Counted from the first letter of the stretch, positions 13,538-23,426 are shown. The stretch is 64,000 bases of DNA from Spirochaetales bacterium (GCA_030615505.1 JAUWZD010000001.1:1-64000), one strand, 5' to 3'. The notes: generated from the letters alone by a model not told the origin. Made by a program: numbers and translations.

Positions 13538-15776
13538 AACCAGGCATATTCTCTTTTTTACAAGATTGCTCTTATATCTGCTAGCTTTCAGCCTTCCGGT
13601 GATACATCCCTCCATAGCGGTTCCTTATGACAGAACAGGCTGGTGGCTCTGGTTTGCACTGGTACCTGGTGAAATGCTGATTGCTTTCTATTTCTCGCCG
13701 CCCCGCTTCCGTTTCAAAACCTGGGTTCTCTCCGCATGTGCCTTAATTTCAGTTTCTATCATTTTCATTTCCGGTTTCAGTAGCGCCTCTTTTATTTTCA
13801 TGGCCGCAGGTACAGTCTCTTTTCTGCTCACAGTACTGATTTTTAAAACAGGAGCCCTCGGTCAAAGAGTTGCCGTGCTGGAACAGTTCTTTCTGGGTAT
13901 GCTCTACTATAAGATGCTTTGCTTCTCCAGGGCTTCTGAATCGATTGCCCGGGAAAACTCAGGCCTGACCCAATTGATACTGGTTATTATTGTCTGCGCT
14001 TTTCTGTTTCATGGACTGGTAATATATCTCTCCGCCTTTGAACAGGGATCAGGCAAGAGAGGCAGAAGAGAGCTTTTGCTTTTCCTGTCCGCGGCAGTGC
14101 CTGTTCTCCTGGTCATTGCCTTCATATTGCCTCCTGATTTTGTCAAGCATTCTATGGTTTTAAACCGAATAAACAGGGATGTCTCCCCCCGGCCGATTCC
14201 TCTGGATGAGTCGGGCGACGGCCTGGAGGGGGGGAATTTGCAGGCCCGCAGGTTACTGGAGAATGAAAGGTTCAAATGGGGCCAGGCCGATGGCCTGAGG
14301 AGCGGAGAGCGAGAAGGTAATGGAGATGGTGAAGAGCCCGGACAGAATGCGCTTGAGGGACTGCCTGCTGATCAGTGGGGTAATCAAATGGGTGGAGAGG
14401 GTGAGAGCAAGCAGTATGCTGTTATGGCAGTGGCCAGTCCGGTTGATCCGGTTTATGCGGCAGAAGCCTATTTCGGCGATTTTGATCCAGTAAGGGGTTT
14501 TTTTATCTCAAAAGAGGAATCTCTCAATGAACTTACCTACCTTCGTTTCGTAGAGACCTGGAGAGACATGGAATATCAACGGGAACGGAAAAGATATCCC
14601 TTTGATATTTTTTATCTTTCCACTCTTTCTGACCGTGTTTTAGCCTATAAGCCTTTTACCATTGAGCCGACCGTTCTTCAGAGGAAATACCATCCCTTTA
14701 ATTTCTCCTACTGCACGGTATCGAAGATAAGCAGGTCTCAGAGGAGAGACTGGCTGGCAATAGAGGATTTAAACCCTGATGAACGAAACTCTCTGATGAA
14801 ATACCTGGAAATTCCACTTGAGGAATCGGTTCTGCCTGCATTTGAAAGCTATCTGGAACAGGCTGTTGCAGGTAAGACCGGTTATTATGAGAGGATTGAG
14901 GCGGTGCTTAAGAGCTTTTCCAGTTTCCAATATAAGCTTGGCTTTAAAGATGATGTTTCTGTATCAAGACTGAAGGATTTTTTAATGCGCACCAGGGAGG
15001 GCGACTGTACTGAGTTTTCCAATACCACTGCCATACTTGCACGCTTAGCAGGCATTCCATCACGAGTTGTAACAGGATATCTTGCATCGCGCAATCTGCA
15101 GACCAGGGCTCACAGGCGAGGTATCAGAATATTGCAAGATGCGATTGAGCCGTTACGAGAGTTTCCGCTGAATAACCTCTACTTAGTTACTACAGCCCAC
15201 CACCATTCCTGGGTTCAGCTCTACATGCCGGGCTATGGCTGGGTGGATTTTGAAACCACAGCCCATGCCATACCCCCCCTTCCGGGCGGGGATGCCAATT
15301 CCATGGATGTAGTCATCCCCCTGATACAGGACCAGCGGCTACCTGAGCAGTTTTTCAGGTTCCCCTGGCTTATGACTTTGCGGGTATTATTCTGTCTGTT
15401 GTTCGTGGGCATTATTCTGACCTATATATACCGCTACGGCAAAGAGATCTATTTTCACTGCCTCTTACGGGACCGGAATATAAAGGCGCTTAAGGCCTTG
15501 TTTAAGCTGCTTCTAATAAAACTGTCAGTAAACGGGTATACTTTAAAACCTCCCTGTCAGACGGCTTTGGAGTATTCCTCTGTATATCCGGAATTAAGAG
15601 GGTTTGCTTCCCTCTATACCATGCTGCGATACAGGGAAAAATACGAGCCGGGCGAGTGGGAGAGATCCTGGGACACCCTGCAGAAGAGCTACCTTGAGAT
15701 TTTAAAATCCTGCCGAAAACCGGGTCTATGGAACCTGCTGCGCCGCCTGTTCGGCCTCAAGTGTCTCTATTACTGA
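13530..15776 (+). CDS. Membrane protein with periplasmic transglutaminase-like domain (TgpA-like)
   Basis: 748 residues. The start is TTG 13530, nine bases after GGAGG and overlapping the DUF58 stop. Residues 1-215 hold about five or six membrane segments. A Gly/Glu-rich linker (about 240-300) follows, then the transglutaminase core at about residues 485-590 with all catalytic parts: EGDCTEFSNTTAILARLAGIPSRVVTGYL (Cys), HHHSWVQLYMPGYGWVDFE (His and Asp). A further membrane segment near 615-635 and a cytoplasmic helical tail end the protein. Such proteins cleave or cross-link peptides in the periplasm; the substrate is unknown. Confidence 0.92.
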   Translation: MGKTRHILFFTRLLLYLLAFSLPVIHPSIAVPYDRTGWWLWFALVPGEMLIAFYFSPPRFRFKTWVLSACALISVSIIFISGFSSASFIFMAAGTVSFLLTVLIFKTGALGQRVAVLEQFFLGMLYYKMLCFSRASESIARENSGLTQLILVIIVCAFLFHGLVIYLSAFEQGSGKRGRRELLLFLSAAVPVLLVIAFILPPDFVKHSMVLNRINRDVSPRPIPLDESGDGLEGGNLQARRLLENERFKWGQADGLRSGEREGNGDGEEPGQNALEGLPADQWGNQMGGEGESKQYAVMAVASPVDPVYAAEAYFGDFDPVRGFFISKEESLNELTYLRFVETWRDMEYQRERKRYPFDIFYLSTLSDRVLAYKPFTIEPTVLQRKYHPFNFSYCTVSKISRSQRRDWLAIEDLNPDERNSLMKYLEIPLEESVLPAFESYLEQAVAGKTGYYERIEAVLKSFSSFQYKLGFKDDVSVSRLKDFLMRTREGDCTEFSNTTAILARLAGIPSRVVTGYLASRNLQTRAHRRGIRILQDAIEPLREFPLNNLYLVTTAHHHSWVQLYMPGYGWVDFETTAHAIPPLPGGDANSMDVVIPLIQDQRLPEQFFRFPWLMTLRVLFCLLFVGIILTYIYRYGKEIYFHCLLRDRNIKALKALFKLLLIKLSVNGYTLKPPCQTALEYSSVYPELRGFASLYTMLRYREKYEPGEWERSWDTLQKSYLEILKSCRKPGLWNLLRRLFGLKCLYY

Positions 15777-17023
15777 TGATCAGCCGCAAGTTTTTCTATC
15801 CCTTTATTCTACTCTTATTACTGCTTCTCAGCACACTAAACTCCTGCCGCCGGCGAATGGATTGGATCATGTTTCGAGGGGAACAGGGTAGGGGGGCCAC
15901 CTCCAATGCACTGTATCCTCCTTTAGGGATCAAATGGAAGCTGCACCTGCAGATTAGTGATGAAAGAACATTTGCTTTTAATAATTCAGTTGTCCGCGGC
16001 AATACTATCTATTTTGGATCAACAGACGGGAATTTCTATGCCCTGGATATTGAAAGCGGCTACATGCACTGGGTCTTTAAAACAAAGGGAGCCATCAATT
16101 CTATTCCCTTTGCAGATGGGAAAAATGTTTACTTCGGATCAAACGATGGAAAGGTTTACGCTGTTTCCCGGAAGGAAGGAAAAGAGGTCTGGAGCTTTCA
16201 GACGGACAGCACAGTTCAATCCACCATCCTTCGTTATGAGGATTCGATTATTTTTACCAGTGACGGTGGATCCACCTATTTTCTGTCACCACAGGGAGAG
16301 CAGCTATTTAAGATACCCAACCCGGTCTGGCACTATGACACCTTCCAGGTCTACGAAGATGTTGTCTACTTTGCGCCGGGACCGCCGAGCAGGCCGCACA
16401 GTTTCGGAGCCTTTGACCTGAATCAAAGAGCCTATCTCTGGATCCTGGATACTGCGGCCATGCAGGCCACTTGGTATTCCTTTCCCGCCTTAGATGGGGA
16501 TTACCTTTTCTTTGCAACCTGCGCTTACATGGGCCAGTACTGGAGCTTCGATTATTATGCATTCATGCGTAAGACCGGCGAGATTGTTTGGAAGTATACG
16601 GATGAGTCCCAATGGGGTGACCTGGATCTAGATATAAGGGATTTATTTATTCAGAATTTGAAGCTCTTAGACTATATGGCACCGTCTCTTTGGAAAAACC
16701 TCGTTGTCTACACGAGTGGAGACACAATGCTAAGGGCTTTTTTCTCTAAAAGCGGCCGGTTGGCCTGGGTGCGGCAGTTTGACTTTCCCACAAGCAGTTC
16801 TCCCACAATCGCCGGCAACCGCATCTATCTGGGTCTGCGAGGGGATGATTATTCACCCGATGGAAGAAGTCCTCGCTTAGTCTGTCTTTCAGCTAAAAAC
16901 GGCAATCTGATGTGGGAGATGGATTTAGACGGCGCTCTTTTAAGCGCACCGGTAATTGCCGGAAAGTGGCTTATCTTTGGAACAGACAGAAACTTCTTCT
17001 ATGTGCTTGAAGAGCTTTTTTAA
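15776..17023 (+). CDS. Lipoprotein with PQQ-type beta-propeller repeats
   Basis: 415 residues from ATG 15776, which overlaps the transglutaminase stop by one base (TGATG); the frame opens earlier at 15728 but lacks a signal sequence there. The N-terminus ISRKFFYPFILLLLLLLS is followed by TLNSC, a lipobox-like cleavage site. Repeats such as YFGSTDGNFYALDIESGYMHWVFKTKG and YFGSNDGKVYAVSRKEGKEVWSFQT are PQQ-like propeller blades, at least six of them. No dehydrogenase catalytic residues are apparent, so it is probably a binding or scaffold protein like BamB rather than an enzyme. It closes the moxR operon. Confidence 0.9.
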   Translation: MISRKFFYPFILLLLLLLSTLNSCRRRMDWIMFRGEQGRGATSNALYPPLGIKWKLHLQISDERTFAFNNSVVRGNTIYFGSTDGNFYALDIESGYMHWVFKTKGAINSIPFADGKNVYFGSNDGKVYAVSRKEGKEVWSFQTDSTVQSTILRYEDSIIFTSDGGSTYFLSPQGEQLFKIPNPVWHYDTFQVYEDVVYFAPGPPSRPHSFGAFDLNQRAYLWILDTAAMQATWYSFPALDGDYLFFATCAYMGQYWSFDYYAFMRKTGEIVWKYTDESQWGDLDLDIRDLFIQNLKLLDYMAPSLWKNLVVYTSGDTMLRAFFSKSGRLAWVRQFDFPTSSSPTIAGNRIYLGLRGDDYSPDGRSPRLVCLSAKNGNLMWEMDLDGALLSAPVIAGKWLIFGTDRNFFYVLEELF

Positions 17024-17129
17024 TGTGCGTCCTGACCTTGGAAGCCGAAAAAATAAATGACCATAATATCAATGTCACTGTTGGAAATTGCCCCCTCCGT
17101 GCTTCAGAACCAAAGCTGAATAGTTTTTC

Positions 17130-17158
17130 TTGACAAATATAACGGCATTCATTATATT
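17130..17158 (+). promoter_or_regulatory. Strong sigma-70 promoter of the marR-RND operon
   Basis: TTGACA (17130-17135) and TATATT (17153-17158) are spaced by exactly 17 bases. The predicted start lies about five bases before the ATG at 17170, so the regulator may be translated from a nearly leaderless message. TATTCGAAATA (17155-17165) at and after the -10 box is a partly symmetric sequence that could be the MarR operator. Confidence 0.7.
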
Positions 17159-17169
17159 CGAAATACGTT

Positions 17170-17607
17170 ATGAGGGAAGTCGATAAACTAAAAAAACAGA
17201 TTGAGATCGTAAATAATGCAATCCATCGAATATTACTCAATGTGAAGAGACCGGACTTTGTCTCAGAGCTGTTGAAAAATTTGACTTTTTTAGATTTACA
17301 TGTTATCGCCTTAGCCTGTGAAAAACCTGATAGAATCCTAAAAGAGATAAAGGAACACCTGCGCATTCCGCAAACAACCCTAAGCAGCAGCGTTTCCAAA
17401 CTGGAGAAGTTAGGATTTGTTAAGCGGATTATAAATCGCCGCGACCTGAGGTCTTTTTCAATTGAGCTAACAGAAAAGGGTAAGAAAATCATGGAAGAAC
17501 ACAGGCGTGTTGACGAGGAACAGGCGAAAAGAGTTATCATGATGTTAGAAGGGAAGGAACGGGATGAGTTTGTTGCGCTTCTGCAAAAAATTGTTTCAAG
17601 ATTTTAA
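17170..17607 (+). CDS. MarR-family transcriptional regulator
   Basis: 145 residues, typical for the family. The winged helix-turn-helix is LTFLDLHVIALACEKPDRILKEIKEHLRIPQTTLSSSVSKLEKLGFVKRIINRRDLRSFSIELTEKGKKIMEEH, with the wing RRDLRSFSIELTEKG. It precedes an RND pump operon on the same strand by 57 bases and probably represses its own strong promoter and the pump, released by an aromatic or lipid-like ligand as in other MarR-efflux pairs. The ligand is not deducible. Confidence 0.92.
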   Translation: MREVDKLKKQIEIVNNAIHRILLNVKRPDFVSELLKNLTFLDLHVIALACEKPDRILKEIKEHLRIPQTTLSSSVSKLEKLGFVKRIINRRDLRSFSIELTEKGKKIMEEHRRVDEEQAKRVIMMLEGKERDEFVALLQKIVSRF

Positions 17608-17664
17608 TATTTTTTTTGCCATATATATCGAGCTTCGTATCTTACTATTTTAGGAGAAGAACTT

Positions 17665-19944
17665 ATGCTGGAAAAAATAGCAAAATGGGTAGGTAAATAT
17701 CCAATAATCGTAATAGCCGTAATTATTCTTATTACAGTCTTGTTTAACTTCGGCCTCAGTAGAATAAGCATAGTCACGGATATGAAGAAGATGCTTCCAG
17801 AAGACGATCCCGCGGTACAAGCTTTTGATGAGGTAGCTGAAACCTTCGGGGGTTCTGAGCATGTAATGATTCTCCTTGATATGGGTGAAGTCTTCAATAC
17901 TGAAAGCTTGCATGAAATAGACCGACTGACTCAGGATTTAGAGCAAGTTAATGGAGTAAATTCTGTGTTAAGCATCACCAATATTGAGGAGATTAGAGGA
18001 GTTGAAGATGGAATTGAGGTGTCAAAAGTAATTAAGGAAATTCCAACCGGCGAAGTAGAACTTAAAAACCTGAAAAACAGGGTGTTATCTGATGACAACT
18101 ATGCTGGACAAATTGTCTCTCAAAATGGGGAGATAGCGTTGGTTGTTGTCCAGTTGCTGCCCACTGAGAATACGGGAACTGTTATCTCCGATATCAGAGA
18201 GGTTGTCAAAAAGCTTGGACTGGATGAAAAGGCGGCTTTAACGGGCAAGCAGGCAGCAGCGCAGGAGGCCAGTAAAATTTCCGGCGAAGATATGGGGAAA
18301 TTGCTTCCACTAGCTATTCTGGTGATGATTGCCATACTTTTTTTCAGTTTTCGCAACATCAGAGGGGTTGTTCTACCGCTACTTATAGTTATTGTCACTG
18401 TTATCTGGACTATCGGCTTGATGGGGTTTATCGGCACACCTCTTTCCTCTATCAGTATTATCATGCCAATTATACTTATCAGCATGGGAATAGCAGACGG
18501 CATCCATATTCTCGCTCGATACAGGGAGGAACTTTTACTGGGTTTAGACAAATGGAAATCGCTTTCAAGGACTGTGATTGCTGTTGGATTGGCATGCTTC
18601 TTAACATCCATTACCACCATGATCGGCTTTGGTTCACTCTATATTTCATCCCTGCGTTCTATTAAGGAGTTCGGGTTGTTCACTGCAATTGGAGTGGGAA
18701 TTGCATTTGTTATTACTGTTACTTTATTCCTGGCGATTCTATATTTACTGCCTCCTCATAGAAGAGAACTTGATAAAAAACCAAAAGTCTTTCTGAAAGG
18801 TGTCTTGGAAAAATGGGCAAATTTTATCGTTGCTAAAGCGAAGATAGTATTGTCAGCTGCCGGTTTGGTGGCTTTTCTAGCCGGTGTGGGGATTCTGTTT
18901 ATCAGTATTGAAACTGATCCCATAACTTTCTTTGACCCGGATAGCGATGTCAGGTTGGCCTTTAATACTATGAAAGAGAACTTTGGAGGCAGCGAGATCA
19001 TGCAGATTGTGGTAAAGGGAGACATCCAGGACCCAAAAGTTTTGCATTCAATGGAGAACTTTCAGAACGAAATTGGAAAAATTGAAATAGTGGGCAAACC
19101 CACTTCTATTGTTAATTTCTTAAAGAATACCAGCAAAGCACTGCACGAGGGAAAATCGGAGTATGAAATCCTTCCTCGAACAGAGGAAGAAGTGGCACAG
19201 TATCTTCTGCTTCTATCAATGGGGGGATCAGATACATTGGACAATTTCATTACTTTCGAGTATGACCAGGCCCTGATCCAGGCAAGGGTGTCATCCTTCA
19301 AAACCTCAGAGCGGACTAAAATGATTGATGAAGTGGAAAAGGTAATTGCAAAACATTTTTCAATCGATGTTGATGTGGTATTAACAGGCTTTCCTGTATT
19401 AACCCCTACAATGGTCAATCTGCTGGTAAAGGGGCAATTGGAAAGCTTAGCCCTGGCGATTCTGTTTATCTTATTTTTGATGATTCTGCTTTCAAGATCA
19501 TTAACTTACGGAATATTCTGTACGATTCCTGTTTCTCTTACTGTTATTTTGAACTTTGGGGTAATGGGCTGGTTTAAAATACCCCTTGATATTGCTTCAG
19601 CAATAATTGCCAGCATTGCCATTGGAATAGGAATAGATTACGCCATTCACTTCTTCAATCGCTATAAAGAAGAGCTTGCAATAGGTAAAAGCTCTGCAGA
19701 AGCGGTAAGGATTACCATATCGAATACAGGACAGGCAATCTTTTATAATGCAGCTGCCGTAGGACTGGGCTTTTTAGTGCTTATACTATCATCCATGCTG
19801 CCCCTGGCTCGCTTCGGCTATCTAATTGCACTAACAATGTTCTTTTCATCAACAGCATCTATGACCATATTACCGGCATTGTTATTGCTGCATGACAGGA
19901 ATAAAGTCTCAACAATCAAATTAAACAAGGAGAGGATAGAATGA
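17665..19944 (+). CDS. RND/MMPL-family transporter
   Basis: 759 residues with the duplicated RND layout: a membrane helix, an extracytoplasmic loop of about 190 residues, then five membrane helices, all repeated from about residue 390. LLPLAILVMIAILFFSFRNIRG and IILISMGIADGIHILARYREEL in the first half match IASIAIGIGIDYAIHFFNRYKEEL in the second. The GIGxDYxIH motif carries the Asp of the proton relay. It belongs to the hydrophobe/MMPL type rather than the AcrB type (shorter loops). The next genes encode a LolA-like protein and an outer-membrane barrel, suggesting lipid or lipoprotein movement across the envelope. AGGAGA precedes the ATG. Confidence 0.93.
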   Translation: MLEKIAKWVGKYPIIVIAVIILITVLFNFGLSRISIVTDMKKMLPEDDPAVQAFDEVAETFGGSEHVMILLDMGEVFNTESLHEIDRLTQDLEQVNGVNSVLSITNIEEIRGVEDGIEVSKVIKEIPTGEVELKNLKNRVLSDDNYAGQIVSQNGEIALVVVQLLPTENTGTVISDIREVVKKLGLDEKAALTGKQAAAQEASKISGEDMGKLLPLAILVMIAILFFSFRNIRGVVLPLLIVIVTVIWTIGLMGFIGTPLSSISIIMPIILISMGIADGIHILARYREELLLGLDKWKSLSRTVIAVGLACFLTSITTMIGFGSLYISSLRSIKEFGLFTAIGVGIAFVITVTLFLAILYLLPPHRRELDKKPKVFLKGVLEKWANFIVAKAKIVLSAAGLVAFLAGVGILFISIETDPITFFDPDSDVRLAFNTMKENFGGSEIMQIVVKGDIQDPKVLHSMENFQNEIGKIEIVGKPTSIVNFLKNTSKALHEGKSEYEILPRTEEEVAQYLLLLSMGGSDTLDNFITFEYDQALIQARVSSFKTSERTKMIDEVEKVIAKHFSIDVDVVLTGFPVLTPTMVNLLVKGQLESLALAILFILFLMILLSRSLTYGIFCTIPVSLTVILNFGVMGWFKIPLDIASAIIASIAIGIGIDYAIHFFNRYKEELAIGKSSAEAVRITISNTGQAIFYNAAAVGLGFLVLILSSMLPLARFGYLIALTMFFSSTASMTILPALLLLHDRNKVSTIKLNKERIE

Positions 19945-20753
19945 AACTGAACAAAATAATCTTAATATTTTTAATTGTGATTTGCTTTTTTGCAGTAAGC
20001 ATGCAATTCCCAGTTTACGCTGATCAAGATCTTACTTCCAGGCAAATCATGGAAAAAGTTGAAGAGGAAAATGATACGGAAGACAGCACATACTTACTGA
20101 TCATGGAGATAAGGAGGGGTAGTTCAAAGCGTGTGAGAAAGATGAAGATGTGGATGAAATCTGATGAACAAGGCAATGACAGATCATTGATCAGATTCAT
20201 CTGGCCCGCACAGGTTAAGGGAACCGGATTCTTGACGATTGAGCATTCTGACAGGGACGATGACCAGTGGCTTTACCTGCCGGCCTTAAAGAAAGTGCGG
20301 AGAATAGCATCGAGCAAAAAAAGCGGAAGCTTTATGGGTTCAGATTTTTCATATGCAGATATGGGTACCGGGGACATAGACAATTACAGCTATAAGCTGA
20401 TCGGAAGCGAAGAGATAGACGGAAATGACTGTTATATCATTGAGGAAACTCCTGCAACTGAAAAGATCAAAAAGGATGAGGGCTACAGCAAAAAGATTAC
20501 CTGGGTGCGAAAAGACATTTTTTGCTTGGCTCAGGTGAAGTTCTATGACAGGCACGGCAACTATTTAAAGATAATGAAAATGAGTAATTTTAAGAAAATC
20601 GAAGAAGCTGATGTCTGGGTTGCCATGCATGTCGTAATGACTAATGAGCAGAAAAAGGGTAGTGAAACCGTAGTAACGTACGATGAAATCGAAGTTAATA
20701 CGGGAATTCCTGATGAGTTCTTTACCCAGCGATATCTGAGCAAAGAGAAATAG
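19941..20753 (+). CDS. LolA-like outer membrane lipoprotein-sorting protein
   Basis: 270 residues. Signal peptide at 1-28 (LNKIILIFLIVICFFAVSM, then VYAD). The mature part is the LolA/LppX-type half-barrel: TSRQIMEKVEEENDTEDSTYLLIMEIRR, GTGFLTIEHSDRDDDQWLYLPALKKVRRIASSKKSGSFMGSDFSYADM, and a long series of strands. The WLYLPALKKVRRI..SFMGSDFSYAD signature is that of the LolA-like family linked to RND pumps. The gene overlaps the RND stop by four bases (ATGA). Likely periplasmic carrier for a lipid-like cargo. Confidence 0.92.
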   Translation: MKLNKIILIFLIVICFFAVSMQFPVYADQDLTSRQIMEKVEEENDTEDSTYLLIMEIRRGSSKRVRKMKMWMKSDEQGNDRSLIRFIWPAQVKGTGFLTIEHSDRDDDQWLYLPALKKVRRIASSKKSGSFMGSDFSYADMGTGDIDNYSYKLIGSEEIDGNDCYIIEETPATEKIKKDEGYSKKITWVRKDIFCLAQVKFYDRHGNYLKIMKMSNFKKIEEADVWVAMHVVMTNEQKKGSETVVTYDEIEVNTGIPDEFFTQRYLSKEK

Positions 20754-20779
20754 AAGCTCTACACACAGGAGATTTAAAA

Positions 20780-22081
20780 ATGAGAGCTAAGATCATGATT
20801 CTCTCCATAATTCTAATAGTTCTATTGGGAGTGAATGCGGTAGCCCAGACTGAATTGAACGGATTCGTTGAAAATCAATCGAGTATACGACTCAACGATC
20901 CCTTCGATTTTATGAGACTTAATAATGTTTTCAACCTGAAAATCAATTCCGCGCTGGAAGAGAATGTTTCCGCTTATGCGGATCTGGATTTAAAGTGCGC
21001 CTTTGGGAATAAGGATATGTCGGGATGTTTATTACAGTACGAAAATATGGACAATTATTTTGCAGTAAATCTTAAGGAGCTTTACATAAACCTGTCATTG
21101 GGAATATTTGATTTCAGATTGGGAAAACAAATTGTAAGCTGGGGCAGAGTCGATGCATTCGCCCCAACTGACAATATCAATCCCCTGGATTACAGGGGTT
21201 TTGACATCCTTGACTTCTCAAGTATGAAAATTGGAATTCCCATGCTGAAAGTGGATGCCTACCTGCTTGAAGATTATCTCCATATTGAGGCAATATATAT
21301 TCCCTACTTTTTCGAGAGTGTATATCCTGAGCCTGATTCGGATTGGGCCTTTTACCAGCCTGAAACAATGGAAATGGGTGGGTTGATATATAAAGTAGTT
21401 CATGATCCACCAAAACCTACTGTCTATTCGCCGTCAAAGGCACTTGAGAACTCTGAGGTAGGACTGAGAGTGGGAAGCTCTATCGGAGGCTATGATTTTT
21501 CAGGCAGCTACTTTTTTACATGGGATGACAATCCTATAGCATATCAAGAACTTACTTTCAGTTATCCTGATGTTACTGTTACTACTACCCTTAAGTATTA
21601 CAGGCTGCATATTATCGGGTTGGATTTAGCTAAGGTAATAGGCGAGCTAAGCTTAAGGGCGGAAAGTGCTTTCTTCATTACAGAAGACCCTGAAGGAGAG
21701 GACGAGGGGATAGCTGACCCGTATTTAAAGTGGGCAATTGGCGCCGATTATACCTTTTTGGATAACTATACTATCAACCTGCAATTCTCCGAGGAAATCC
21801 AAAACCTTAACTTTAATACCCTCAAGCATGTTGAAACCCTGAACTCAATTATTGTGAGCTTATCCGCCAATTTCCTGGAGGAAAGATTAATTGTCGAGTT
21901 AGGCGGTATCTATGAGTTTGAGGATGAAGATTATCTGGTGATTCCTAAACTGGAATACGATTTTTCGGATTCATTATCTTTTTCATTCGGTGCACAGATT
22001 TTTGGAGGAGATAAAGGCACTCAATTTGGAAGTTACGATGAAAATGATGCTCTCTTTATAAAAGCCAAATACAGTTTCTAA
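20780..22081 (+). CDS. Outer-membrane beta-barrel protein, DUF1302-like
   Basis: 433 residues. Signal peptide (IMILSIILIVLLGVNAVAQ), then a barrel of alternating amphipathic strands ending with the aromatic F (FIKAKYSF). FRLGKQIVSWGRVDAFAPTDNINPLDYRG is the motif that defines the DUF1302 family, which accompanies RND and LolA-like genes. AGGAG lies eight bases upstream of the ATG, 26 bases after the LolA-like gene. Together the three proteins could form an inner membrane pump, a periplasmic carrier and an outer-membrane receiver. Confidence 0.9.
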   Translation: MRAKIMILSIILIVLLGVNAVAQTELNGFVENQSSIRLNDPFDFMRLNNVFNLKINSALEENVSAYADLDLKCAFGNKDMSGCLLQYENMDNYFAVNLKELYINLSLGIFDFRLGKQIVSWGRVDAFAPTDNINPLDYRGFDILDFSSMKIGIPMLKVDAYLLEDYLHIEAIYIPYFFESVYPEPDSDWAFYQPETMEMGGLIYKVVHDPPKPTVYSPSKALENSEVGLRVGSSIGGYDFSGSYFFTWDDNPIAYQELTFSYPDVTVTTTLKYYRLHIIGLDLAKVIGELSLRAESAFFITEDPEGEDEGIADPYLKWAIGADYTFLDNYTINLQFSEEIQNLNFNTLKHVETLNSIIVSLSANFLEERLIVELGGIYEFEDEDYLVIPKLEYDFSDSLSFSFGAQIFGGDKGTQFGSYDENDALFIKAKYSF

Positions 22082-22209
22082 AAAACAATGTACTATGATC
22101 TTCTGCCCCAGCAGGGCACTCTGATCTATTGAAGCAATAGACGCTATACACGATCGGGCTATCATATGATACCATGGTATTATATTTCTATGATTATAAA
22201 GCCTGATAA

Positions 22210-22641
22210 ATGAAAAAAAGCCGGCTGCCAGCCCAGATCGCCTTAATACTCCTCTTCTGCGGATTGGGCGCACTGTTAATTTCTCTTCTTGCGCTCCTGC
22301 GCGGTTCTCCCCATAAATTAGAATCCGGTTCCGTCAGGCTTACCCCACAAGGAATCATGCAGGTGCTTGCCACCATTAAAGACCCCGAAATAGATTTCAC
22401 TTTAGTTGAGTTGGGATTGATAAGAAAGATTGAGATTGAAGATAATAAAGTGATGATCACCATTATTTTCACCTCTCCTTTTTGCCCTTTGGCCGATTTT
22501 ATTGTAAGCCAGATAGAGCGGAGAATCGGCATGATAGATGGAGTTAAGGAAGTAGAGGTGAGGATAGATGAAACTATAATTTGGGATTGGAGCATGATGA
22601 CCAAAGAAGGTAAGAAAAAGCTTCAAAGTTATTTAAAATGA
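22210..22641 (+). CDS. DUF59 (MIP18/SufT-like) protein with an N-terminal membrane segment
   Basis: 143 residues. Residues 9-31 form one membrane anchor. After it, IMQVLATIKDPEIDFTLVELGLIRKIEIEDNKVMITIIFTSPFCPLADFIVSQIERRI is the DUF59/MIP18 core, which in other proteins helps iron-sulfur cluster assembly; the FTSPFCPL motif holds the family Cys. A membrane-bound form is unusual. The gene overlaps the following CcdA-like gene by four bases (ATGA), suggesting joint work in Fe-S or thiol chemistry at the membrane. No good ribosome site precedes the ATG. Confidence 0.88.
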   Translation: MKKSRLPAQIALILLFCGLGALLISLLALLRGSPHKLESGSVRLTPQGIMQVLATIKDPEIDFTLVELGLIRKIEIEDNKVMITIIFTSPFCPLADFIVSQIERRIGMIDGVKEVEVRIDETIIWDWSMMTKEGKKKLQSYLK

Positions 22642-23279
22642 TTCTCAAGGCTTTAGCTTTAGGCTTTTCCAGCGGTATTTTTTGCCTCGGGTATTGCTTT
22701 CCTGTTTTAGCTCCGATTATGCTTTCACGTGAGGATAGGGCATTTAAAAAAACAGCCCTCTCTTTGGGCCTTTTCCTGTTGGGAAGGCTTATAGCATACA
22801 TCCTTTTCGGTGCTCTGGTGGGCTTGCTCGGACGGTATATGAAAGGTCTTCCCTTTTTTCAGAGAATAATCATTCCCGCTCTTTATCTGTTGTTGGGCTG
22901 TCTCATGATCCTTTACGGAGTGATTCAGAACTTTCCCCGCCTGAGATTATGCGATATAGGCTCTAAGTATTTTCAGAAGCAGGGGTTTCTATTTGTGGCT
23001 GGTTTTTTAGCTGGAATTAACCTCTGTCCTCCTTTTCTCCTGGCCTTAAGTTATACCCTCGGGTTGGGTGAAATAGGAAGAGGTGTGCTCTTCTTTTTCT
23101 TTTTCTTCCTTGCCACAAGTGTTTACATTCTGCCCTTTCTCTTTTCCTCATTTATTTCAAGGTTCAACACTGTACGATCTGCAGCTAGATTTACAGCAAT
23201 TATCTCAGGAGCCTGGTTTATCTATCTGGCTTTGAAAAAAACAGCTCTGCTTGTAAGTCTTCAGCTCATGTTGTTTTGA
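22638..23279 (+). CDS. CcdA/DsbD-transmembrane or TauE/SafE-like membrane protein
   Basis: 213 residues with six predicted membrane helices. The first helix has GIFCLGYCFPVLAPIML and a later one AGINLCPPFLLALSYTLG, giving the paired Cys-Pro sites of the DsbD beta/CcdA and the related sulfite-exporter-like (SafE/UreH-type) families. These proteins pass electrons from cytoplasmic thioredoxin to extracytoplasmic thiols or move small sulfur compounds. Being tied to a DUF59 gene and close to an exported redox cluster fits thiol-reductant supply, but that is inferred. Confidence 0.8.
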   Translation: MILKALALGFSSGIFCLGYCFPVLAPIMLSREDRAFKKTALSLGLFLLGRLIAYILFGALVGLLGRYMKGLPFFQRIIIPALYLLLGCLMILYGVIQNFPRLRLCDIGSKYFQKQGFLFVAGFLAGINLCPPFLLALSYTLGLGEIGRGVLFFFFFFLATSVYILPFLFSSFISRFNTVRSAARFTAIISGAWFIYLALKKTALLVSLQLMLF

Positions 23280-23426
23280 AAAATAAACTGACTCTTTTAA
23301 TCGGCAGCTCGAAACAAATTGTCATATTCCTGCCCGGGTTTCAGTTTCTTGAAACCCTCCCGTATGCGGAACATACAGGTCCTTGCTTTTACGTCTGATT
23401 CTTTCCCATTGCGTTCTTCGGTCGTA
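23280..23426. other. Convergent gap with a short hairpin and a protein-like fragment
   Basis: GGGTTTCA (23336-23343) and TGAAACCC (23350-23357) are perfect inverted repeats with a 6-base loop but no T-run. On the minus strand one frame across the gap reads KARTCMFRIREGFKKLKPGQEYDNLF before a stop, which looks coding but has no start. It may be the remnant of a lost gene; I cannot name the family. Confidence 0.3.
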
